A stretch of DNA of 64,000 bases from Bolinopsis microptera. Taxonomy: Eukaryota > Ctenophora > Tentaculata > Lobata > Bolinopsidae. The DNA lies in the NCBI RefSeq assembly GCF_026151205.1, contig NC_087084.1, positions 2,822,845-2,886,844 of the forward strand. The letters run 5' to 3'. Under the pieces are notes generated by a model. That model saw only the letters and a list, made by a program, of their open reading frames with translations. It had not been told where the DNA came from and ran no database searches. How positions within the stretch are numbered: position 1 is the first letter of the stretch; every line of letters starts with the position of its first letter. Positions 58,301 through 64,000 of this stretch are shown in pieces. The position numbers and the translations under genes are program-made.

Positions 58301-61300
58301 AGTTAATAATAATAATACTGGTAATCTTTTTTTGCTCTTATGAGTGGGTCAATTATTTATTTTGAATTGTAGTTGACGAAGTGAGAGTCTCCACTCAGTG
58401 TGTTAAAACATAATTGAACTTTGTCTATGTAAGTTATCAATACGTCCTGTCTATGACAAAGGCATGTAGCCGAAACGTCGACAAATAATTATGTTTTAAC
58501 ACACTGAGTGGAGACTCTCACTTCGTCAACTACAATTCAAAATAAATAATAATAATAAATTAAAATTTGATAACACCGCTTTTAGTGTTTGAACTTTTGA
58601 ACGAAAGGTATTATGATCTTGTAAGAAAGTGGATTTATCAGGGGTGGGAGTTATTATTGAAAATCTGTGATTGCCCTTACTCCAAATTGACGCAAACACG
58701 GTAGGGTACGAGGTGTTTGCGCTACAGGACAGCGGGTGGTGCGCAACATCAGCTACTGCAGGCGAGACATACAATAAATACGGAGCATCAACCAATTGTG
58801 GTGATGATGGGGAAGGAGGTGGCTGGGCTAACCATGTCTACAAAATTAGCATTTCTGGTGAGAAGTTTACTTTTAAACTAGTCCCTATGAGGCTAATAAG
58901 GATCAGTTTTTCCTCTATCTTCGGTTGAGGTTCAAAATACAGAATTTTGGAATCCGTGTCACCTTCCCTGATCCAACGAACATCGATTTAAAACTAGAAT
59001 TCAGGACGAATCTTAGTGAGTTGGGAGGAGATAATTTCACAGACTCTGCACGGGAAAGTTACCCTATCACAATACGGTTAGTATCTTGGTTCTGTTTATT
59101 CACTCCTATACAATTTCCACATGCTGCAATGTTTGATCATATATTCAGTAACACTTTTAAAATAACTGTTATCACCTGACTCAACACACTCATTATCTGA
59201 AAACTACAATGCATGTAATTTTGCTGCCATCAAAGCGTTTTTTAGAGAGGCTGGACCTATATGAAAGTATAGCATGAATAATGAATATACTCTGCCTCTC
59301 TGGGGTGTGGCAACCTGGCCATGCCATAAATGCGAGATTGTCCTTCTATCCAACAATTCTTATTAATATTCATAACTTTCAATTAACATAGATATCATGA
59401 ACAGGGCCAGGGGACGTTGGAATTTTTAGCAACATAATAATATGTTCGCACTTAAAAGGAAATCAAATTACCTGACTTATTTTCTGCTTATTGGGTCTAT
59501 GAAAGTGTTTACACAGCAAAAAGAGAAAAGGCATTGTGGCGAAATTGCAATGGTTAGCGCATTGGATTTCTAATTCTAAGGTTGTCGGTTCGATTCCCAA
59601 AAAGGTTGATCTAAATTCTATTCATATAGACAATTAAAGCTGCTAAAAACTAGAATGTACGTAATTACAGAACAATAATACACAAAGCTCCAGTAGGTAT
59701 TATAACTACTCTGATTAGATAGCCGGAGAATTCTTACGAACCAACATGACCTTTACAGTAATGAACCTTAAAAACTTAAAGACCGCGATCGTAGAGACGA
59801 AATCAAACAGCGAATGCACGCCGACATCAAAATCAAAACAAGTGATAGTGATGATAGAGATGAAATTGAATAAAGATAACGAGTGAATACAGTGAAGTTT
59901 GCCTCAGAATAGATCTAATCCACGTCAAGACGACTGCTTTGAGTTTCATCATCAATATATCATCGGTTATATTATTGTAGTAAGGGGATCACCGATTATT
60001 TTCGTATCCAAGATCTTAAAATTTAAATTAATGTAATATTTTAATAAATAAACATAATATTATAGTAAATAAATGTATTATGTAATATTGTATTAACCTG
60101 TATGGTGATGATATCTGACTTATTGAAAGGCTCACTGGAGATGAGGTCCATCATGTTCTTAGATTTGAGGTTAAGCTCAGTAACTGCCTCCAATGAGTAC
60201 ACGTTACCTGTAGTCTGAAGAGATTATTAACTTTAATGAGGTAATTAAATACTATTTAATTAAATAAGCAGGATTGTTAATGACTTGACTGGTTAATAAA
60301 TAATAGATGTGGATTTTGGTGGAGACACGTGACAGCAGCTTCCACTATTTACCAATCAAACCCCCGGGTCACGTGTCACGTGGCAAAATATTAGGTTCAC
60401 CTCCACACCAGATTCCACATTTATAAAAGTACTGTTTTATTTTAATATTTATTACTTTATTGATTGCTTGGAATTCGGATAATGACTCAATTACTTTCCT
60501 AATTACTTGGTTTCATTGATTTTAAGCGCAGATGAGTAGACAAATTTTTCGATTTTACCAATTTTACTCAAATCGAAAGTTCAAAATGATAGTTTTTGAG
60601 CACAGATACTCAAATAGCAGAACATTTTTGCGAAGTACTGGAAATTAGATAGCCAATGTAATACCGCCTACAGGATGATAACACCATGATTCCACGACAA
60701 TAGTGTATCTTTTTAGGAAATTCTAAGAGTTCTAAATCTCGTGTTCATTACATGAAATTCGTTAAATCATGACTCATGAGGAGCCATAATATTAATATAC
60801 TATGTGCAGCTCTGGAATGTGCAGCACTGGAATGTGCAGCACTGGAATGTGCAGCACTGGAATGTGCAGCACTGGAATGTGCAGCACTGGAATGTGCAGC
60901 ACTGGAATGTGCAGCACTGGAATGTGCAGCACTGGAATGTGCAGCACTGGAATGTGCAGCACTGGAATGTGCAGCACTGGAATGTGCAGCACTGGAATGT
61001 GCAGCACTGGAATGTGCAGCACTGGAATGTGCAGCACTGGAATGTGCAGCACTGGAATGTGCAGCACTGGAATGTGCAGCACTGGAATGTGCAGCACTGG
61101 AATGTGCAGCACTGGAATGTGCAGCACTGGAATGTGCAGCACTGGAATTTGACTTTCACTAGAAAGCAGATAACCAACCGGAAATTGAAAACAAACGACC
61201 CTTGAATTACCTTGATAGCAACGATAGCAGAAGTGTCAGTGAAGACTCTGTACATAACCGGACAGTGGTATTTATCATCAGCATTCTTGTGGAAGTTCAG

Positions 61301-62452
61301 TTTAAAGAGACCCTTACTGTCCATCTTCTCTCCAGTTATTGGGTTTATACCGTACTGAATGGAAAATAACAGGGATTATTTAAATATTTCCAACAGTGTA
61401 AAAATAAATGCAACCAGCCGGCAGCCACGAACTGTGTTATAATAAGGATGTGTAATTAGAAAATATTCATTATAGAGGACACGATCTTAACCAGATCTGT
61501 GTGGAGACAGACAGTTAAATCAAAAATAACGCTTGTGACATTACTGAAAACCACAATAGTCAATACATAATAGTATGACTACAAGTTTCTAATCGTTCTT
61601 CTCATGACTCATCCCCCCAACAAACCTTCCTTATGAAGGGCACAATAGCAGACAGGTCGAACACGTGACCATCTTTAGTGCAGTACGGGTGAGTGAAGTT
61701 CTGCAGGGACAGCGCGCAGCAGTAGAACGGGAGACGCTTGTACGTGCTTTCTGTCTTCTTACGTTTACCTCCGTACTGTCAGAGGATTAGAATTATGATT
61801 ATAATTATATAATCTAATTTATAGAGCAATATAATAAAATGAGGATGGTTGAAGTTACAAACAAACAAACAAAGAATTATGTAAATTTAAATTTATTAGA
61901 AATAAAGCACGTCAATGTTAGTCTTACACACGATTGGAACTAGTACTTGAGGATGGTTGGAGCTATTGTAAAGAACTTTAAATAAATTGAGGAATTTACT
62001 CAAATATGCAATTGTAAACGTAAATTTACTGGAAGATAATGAGGTATGTTGTACAGTGTACAGTATGTCTCATGACACGTTGGGTTATAGAGCCTGAGAC
62101 ACTACATTCACATTCACATTCCGAAGTATGAAGTCACAATGAAGGAATCTGGCACGAAAAGAACAACAAATAGCAACATTCCCTCGTGTTTGATGGGCGT
62201 GGTTTAAAACAATCAAATTTTTGATCCTCCTCTGTATCATAATATACAGATAATATTACATAATATATAATAATCTGACAGTATTTATACTACGTATCTG
62301 GTGAAGACTGAAGGAGAAGCGAATTAAATAGTTAATTAACTAATTAATTGATTAATTAATGAAATTATGGTTAATTTGTTAACACGTACCTGTTCACGCC
62401 ACTCGGTGGCAGTGATGTACATCTTATCTTTCTGGTGCTGTTTCTTCCCCAT
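46397..62452 (-). CDS. PPIL2: PPIL2: U-box / cyclophilin-type peptidyl-prolyl isomerase, eleven exons
   Basis: Nuclear spliceosome-associated protein with a U-box and a cyclophilin domain. Exons, 5' to 3' on the minus strand: 62452-62390, 61775-61626, 61354-61211, 60214-60098, 48869-48745, 48504-48377, 48086-48007, 47746-47549, 47318-47113, 46916-46746 and 46570-46397. Start [15 protein letters not shown]-box part [25 protein letters not shown] and [11 protein letters not shown]; linker GNVYSLEAV and [15 protein letters not shown]; cyclophilin from [17 protein letters not shown] through [23 protein letters not shown] and [10 protein letters not shown]; end GFRDFSAW, the family C-terminus. About 518 residues. 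The exons sum to one base short of a multiple of three: in exon 8 the frame slips between RNFMV and QGGDPTG near 47568. That is a missing base or a real lesion. Intron 4 is 11.2 kb and hosts another gene. Confidence 0.93.
48265..48400 (-). repeat. Tandem copies of the PPIL2 exon 6 donor
   Basis: The end of exon 6 with its donor (CACTACCACAG|GTTATT on the minus strand) recurs twice in the intron, joined by ATTACCACAATAATATTAT units. The copies sit at about 48377 and 48334, with a variant near 48275. Confidence 0.88.
48603..48647 (-). mobile_element. pogo/Tigger-like terminal fragment
   Basis: On the minus strand CAGTCAAACCCCGATTTTCC, then GCGCCCCAATTCACCGCGG. It belongs to the same family as 55621 and 57273. 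Confidence 0.55.
48870..50130. other. PPIL2 intron 4, proximal part
   Basis: No exon seen. A hairpin at 49676-49748 (TGACCAACTGAAAGTTTCAT with the inverse TGAAACTTTTGGTCA). At 49930-50036 a poly(G)/poly(C)-bordered palindrome, listed separately. Confidence 0.55.
49928..50037. mobile_element. Poly(G)/poly(C)-bordered short foldback
   Basis: CTAG then GGGAGGGGGGGG and TGACATGTTCGCTAATGTCC; the other side GGACATTAGCAGACGTG, a C run and CTAG. Ends and inner arms are inverted copies; CTAG may be the target duplication. Confidence 0.65.
50139..50806 (+). repeat. 35-bp minisatellite
   Basis: About 19 units of GTAGTGC(A/T)CCTTCTCTCTG and TTTGTGTTATAAGTTT; a shorter variant has GTGCTGTA(A/G)TGC. Confidence 0.97.
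50962..51151 (+). repeat. 46-47 bp minisatellite, left block
   Basis: About four units of ACTTAACAACTGATAGCTAC, TTTT(T)AGAGGCTCCTTACT and AACACCAC. The same array continues at 51504-51541, 54015-54474 and 55011-55032. Confidence 0.96.
51152..51503. mobile_element. Truncated copy of the TTGGTTTCGAG MITE
   Basis: Matches 54475-54826 almost base for base by eye, including the same left junction with the minisatellite. It stops at GATATGGAGG and runs directly into the array, so it lacks the right inverted repeat. Confidence 0.85.
51538..54018. mobile_element. TTAA-flanked long-TIR element carrying a GIY-YIG ORF
   Basis: The element 51542-54014 begins GGGGGCATACACCAAA and ends TTTGGTGTATGCCCCC, with TTAA on both sides. 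Removing it and one TTAA restores an uninterrupted minisatellite unit (CACACTTAACAACTG). The inverted arms run about 51542-52185 and 53358-54014, with small differences such as an indel of about 15 bases near the right tip. An extra palindrome (53287-53382) sits at the inner edge of the right arm. The only ORF is at 52438-53379. TTAA duplication is typical of piggyBac and Kolobok-type DNA transposons, but no DDE transposase is present. Confidence 0.88.
52438..53379 (-). CDS. Penelope-type GIY-YIG endonuclease, stand-alone
   Basis: A 313-residue protein. The first ATG lies in the inverted repeat; the first 30 residues come from a palindrome, so Met34 (53280) may be the real start. The middle has a Cys cluster ([13 protein letters not shown], then YNC and CKLC), followed by the nuclease domain. 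NVIYVAQC (about 203-210) stands for GIY, DTYFGQT (about 227-233) for YIG. Then [12 protein letters not shown] (Arg 240, His 244) and [19 protein letters not shown], with the metal-binding Glu at about 297. This Cys-linker plus GIY-YIG order is that of the endonuclease part of Penelope-like retroelements. The reverse transcriptase that should precede it is absent from the whole element. The frame is intact with all expected catalytic residues. Confidence 0.8.
   Translation of the reverse strand: MLPFEVMGENVIFYLQSQKITFSSITSKGAFSQMLRIANRNSREDTRQADLQQLKSDLRRSGHDSAKLNALEPKVLEKLFNPPPNSEGSVHVPQKTSMVFSVQHLSEMPQLKSVLKELEPDIEALLGPTQITVASKKGCSIGNRVLRNSAICRTPAENNSEWTQKCNAPRCRTCRHMCRAGEEFVVNGQKIVVPIRYNCKSKNVIYVAQCKLCNLIKEEGYEIVVEDTYFGQTMQNFHKRVNGHRACFKVEDRNKSALSIHAYEHHRDIFTIDNYKFAILKECNPRGLNREEFRYIEKYRTNCLGLNRCKVER
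54015..54474 (+). repeat. 46-47 bp minisatellite, right block
   Basis: About ten units, same as 50962. One has an extra A (TTTTTAAGAGG) and one has ACCAAACTT. Confidence 0.96.
54475..54970. mobile_element. About 500-bp MITE with 125-bp inverted repeats
   Basis: Left TTGGTTTCGAGATAGCAG, GACCGGTGACCGAACTTTTG and GGCAGCCACGCCCATA; the right end carries their reverse complements. The centre holds AATTTGGC/GCCAAATT inverted motifs. A poly(C) tract (54998-55010) separates it from a last piece of the minisatellite. No ORF. Confidence 0.85.
55033..55758. other. Upstream region of the nested pentraxin gene
   Basis: AT-rich, no TATA box noted. A pogo-like MITE at 55621-55721: AGTAAAACCCCGATTTCCC at the left and GGTGTTTTACTG followed by TA at the right. 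Confidence 0.5.
55759..59076 (+). CDS. Secreted pentraxin-domain protein, nested in PPIL2 intron 4
   Basis: Exons 55759-55825, 56588-56729, 57124-57233, 57369-57547, 57734-57887, 58139-58288 and 58705-58857 join in phase. A signal peptide ([14 protein letters not shown]) precedes a pentraxin fold: [25 protein letters not shown], then [17 protein letters not shown] and [14 protein letters not shown], the calcium-site region of pentraxins, ending near [11 protein letters not shown] second small domain follows: [19 protein letters not shown], then [19 protein letters not shown] and [15 protein letters not shown], a Cys/Trp module met in cnidarian secreted proteins. A likely further exon 58943-59076 ([13 protein letters not shown]) is open but does not match the exon 7 phase. 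The 3' end is therefore uncertain; a short last exon near 59390 is only a guess. Innate recognition or matrix binding is inferred from the domain. Confidence 0.8.
56461..56511. repeat. CG-rich hairpin in pentraxin intron 1
   Basis: TTTCTGAATTGCGCGCATTTT and its inverse around CGCGTGCGT, arms of about 21 bases. Confidence 0.9.
56907..56991. repeat. Hairpin in pentraxin intron 2
   Basis: AATTTCAATATCCCGCATAC and TAATTATAGAACAGA recur inverted (TCTGTTCTATAATTAGTATG, GAATATTGAAATTG), arms of about 38 bases with one or two mismatches and nearly no loop. Confidence 0.92.
57266..57345 (+). mobile_element. pogo-like terminal repeat forming most of pentraxin intron 3
   Basis: ACAGTAAAACCCATATTTAC, CGCGCCCCGATTTACCGC and AAACCCTAATTTACCGG match the family at 55621 and 48603. 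It sits in a 135-base intron with a weak AAAAAG acceptor. Confidence 0.6.
58352..58550. mobile_element. Foldback element with 62-bp arms and a hammerhead-like centre
   Basis: The arm TTGACGAAGTGAGAGTCTCC plus flanks recurs inverted with no mismatch seen (58352-58414 and 58488-58550). The centre (58446-58485) reads CTATGACAAAGGC, ATGTA, GCCGAAACGTC. This resembles the CUGANGA ... stem II ... GAAA core of hammerhead ribozymes found in Penelope-like elements, with changes in the first box. It lies in pentraxin intron 6. Confidence 0.6.
59529..59606 (+). tRNA. tRNA-Arg(TCT)-like pseudogene or SINE head
   Basis: Contains GCAATGGTTAGCGCATTGGA, TTTCTAA (anticodon TCT) and a perfect B box GGTTCGATTCC. 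Extra bases after GTGGCG disturb the D arm, the anticodon stem has a mismatch and the T stem pairs poorly, so it is unlikely to be a working tRNA. Confidence 0.5.
60801..61148 (+). repeat. 15-bp minisatellite GCAGCACTGGAATGT, about 23 copies
   Basis: Almost perfect array in PPIL2 intron 3. It is open in several frames because 15 is a multiple of three (AALEC, CSTGM, VQHWN repeats); none is a gene. Confidence 0.98.
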
Positions 62453-63345
62453 CTTTCAATCTGTTACACACAATCAGCACTTTCTGCAGATCTTCTGTGG
62501 GATCTTCTGGAATGTTCTAGATCATGCCTGGCTAAGGAGTAAGGATTATTATCCAGATGAGGTTTAAGTTGTATTTTTTTAATGCATGGTTCAAACACGA
62601 TACCAGTTAATGAGTTAAGATTTTCTGAACTTATCTTAATGAATCCCTTGAATGATTGATTAATTGATTGATGATTAATCAATGATCGGTTGGCAGAGAT
62701 TTACAAAAAGATAATTTCAACAGTCAAGAATAGTCAACAGATAGATTTAAATATCATGCAGCTAATATCAATCATATCAGTGCAATCAAATTCCTAGCAA
62801 ATTCCTAGCAAATTCCTAGCAATATGACTCGTTTAAATTCTTTCAGAGACAAAGAAACGAAGCCCGTAATAAATTACACGATTTAATTTTATAGCAACTT
62901 GTATAGCAACTTGTATAGTAATTAAATGAGTTGATAGTAGTTGACTCAAGATATTAAATTGTAAACTTAATACGTTTTAAAATTCTCAGATGACAAGTTT
63001 CCCTTTTGAAAAGCACGTGATAAAAACAAAGACTTATAGTTATCAGAAACAACGTAAAACGGCATCGCACGGCATCGCGCGGCATCGCATTTCCACACTT
63101 CCAACAACACCATAGTTCCTCGTCACCCAACCAATCACTTTAATCATATTTAAAGAAATATAAAACTAAAAATTGGGCCCACAATAAGTGCTCAAATTTT
63201 GTCAGAGTATCTTTCGAGCGATCATAGTCCCATTCAAGGTCACCGAAACAGCACGGACGGAAACCGACAGAGAGAAGAACCTCCATGAGAGGAAACCTCC
63301 ATGAGAGGAAACAGAATATTTAGACGAACCAAAGGAACTGACAAC
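62453..63345. other. PPIL2 promoter region and NTF2 3' flank
   Basis: About 890 bases between two minus-strand genes. AAATTCCTAGC repeats (62788-62822) and three GGCATCGC(A/G)C units (63060-63090). No clear core promoter motif. Confidence 0.5.
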
Positions 63346-63456
63346 TTATGCGTTATGTAGCACCAGTCTGAACATGTCGTTTACGATAAGGTGGTTTCCA
63401 TTTATGGGAAATATTGTAAACACTTGGACGAAGCCGTGCGGAGGATCGTTGTCGGT
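63346..63456 (-). CDS. NUTF2: NTF2 (nuclear transport factor 2), last exon only
   Basis: The terminal exon of 36 codons plus stop reads TDNDPPHGFVQVF, then TIFPINGNHLIVNDMFRLVLHNA. It is preceded on the minus strand by a TTTTCAG acceptor. NDMFRLxLHN is the C-terminus of NTF2, which imports RanGDP into the nucleus. The earlier exons lie beyond the right edge. It is upstream of PPIL2 in the same orientation. Confidence 0.8.
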   Translation of the reverse strand, partial: TDNDPPHGFVQVFTIFPINGNHLIVNDMFRLVLHNA

Positions 63457-63583
63457 CTGAAAATTGAAATATAATTCAGTAAAATATTTTGTTTTAGTTG
63501 GGAAAATGGCATTCTGTTTTATCCAATGTGAAAACCGACCGGATCCGCTTTTTCAGCCGAATCGGAAATTAATTTTCGAACCG

Positions 63584-63847
63584 ATTAAGTTGTCAGAGTA
63601 TTTGAACTATGATACCTTAAGTTGTCAGAGTATTTGAACTATGATACCTTAAGTTGTCCGAGTATTTGAACTATGATACCTTAAGTTGTCCGAGTATTTG
63701 AACTATGATACCTTAAGTTGTCCGAGTATTTGAACTATGATACCTTAAGTTGTCCGAGTATTTGAATTATGATACCTTAAGTTGTCCGAGTATTTGAACT
63801 ATGATACCTTAAGTTGTCCGAGTATTTGAACTATGATACCTTAAGTT
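63584..63847 (+). repeat. 32-bp minisatellite in the NTF2 intron
   Basis: Eight copies of GTTGTC(A/C)GAGTATTTGAA and CTATGATACCTTAA. The first two have CAGAG and the rest CCGAG. Confidence 0.96.
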
Positions 63848-64000
63848 AAGGTTTTTTTTTCTGGGTGCCACAGACCCACCCAATGGTGCTGACTTTTTTG
63901 GGTTAAAGACCCACTTTTCCATTGAATGTGGCTTGCTACTCTGAAATGGGTCTGTAGATTGACTTGTGGGTCTGTAAGATGAAATAGTGGGCCTGTTGAT
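63848..64000. other. End of window, NTF2 intron sequence
   Basis: Several GGGTCTGTA or AGACCCAC motifs in both orientations; no exon recognised. Confidence 0.4.

Noticed and set aside
60776-61324. Open frames of Ala-Leu-Glu-Cys and similar repeats on both strands
   Set aside because: They are the 15-bp array read in each frame. Only the part 61211-61354 on the minus strand is real coding (PPIL2 exon 3).

Overview
The window is animal nuclear DNA. It is AT-rich, its genes are split by GT-AG introns, and it is full of minisatellites, foldback elements and small DNA transposons. Clearly conserved animal genes (PPIL2, an inositol polyphosphate kinase, NTF2, thioredoxin) sit beside lineage-specific secreted and receptor genes. 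A pentraxin fused to a small Cys/Trp domain, a Kazal/VWD secreted protein pair, an orphan rhodopsin-like receptor, LINE ORF1 and Penelope-type nuclease sequences together suggest a marine invertebrate. A cnidarian or another early-branching animal fits best, but the sequence alone does not settle the species.

Left part (1-20 kb, plus strand): a six-exon class A GPCR (1701-6384) whose splice sites are repeatedly caught up in tandem duplications. A LINE ORF1 (7749-8624) lies directly against the 5' end of a damaged VWD-domain gene (8943-11011). An intact paralogue follows (11672-13660) behind a promoter with three CACGTG boxes and a TATA-like box. A small TATA-driven gene for a 64-residue secreted peptide (17553-19527) was assembled from three short exons.

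Middle part (20-46 kb): a pyrimidine-rich minisatellite (20.3-21.36 kb) and mostly empty sequence lead to a seven-exon inositol polyphosphate/hexakisphosphate kinase-like gene on the minus strand (35266 down to 26861). Its introns carry a 58-bp minisatellite and a 1.9-kb TIR element. From 35.3 to 44.5 kb there is no gene; the stretch holds large palindromic elements, an hAT-type MITE with an 8-bp target duplication, and a decayed retroelement coding relic. A three-exon thioredoxin lies at 44488-45241 on the plus strand.

Right part (46-64 kb): PPIL2 (U-box plus cyclophilin) fills 62452 down to 46397 on the minus strand. Its 11-kb fourth intron contains a nested, oppositely oriented pentraxin gene (55759 to about 59076) and a compound repeat region. 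In that region a 46-47 bp minisatellite is interrupted by a 2.47-kb element with TTAA target duplications, about 640-bp terminal inverted repeats and one ORF for a Penelope-type GIY-YIG nuclease without reverse transcriptase. This is the strongest candidate for something undescribed. The last exon of an NTF2 gene lies at the right edge.

Exon boundaries were set by hand from splice consensus, reading-phase continuity and remembered family features; no alignment was run. The two VWD genes and PPIL2 show single-base frame problems that may be assembly errors or real lesions.
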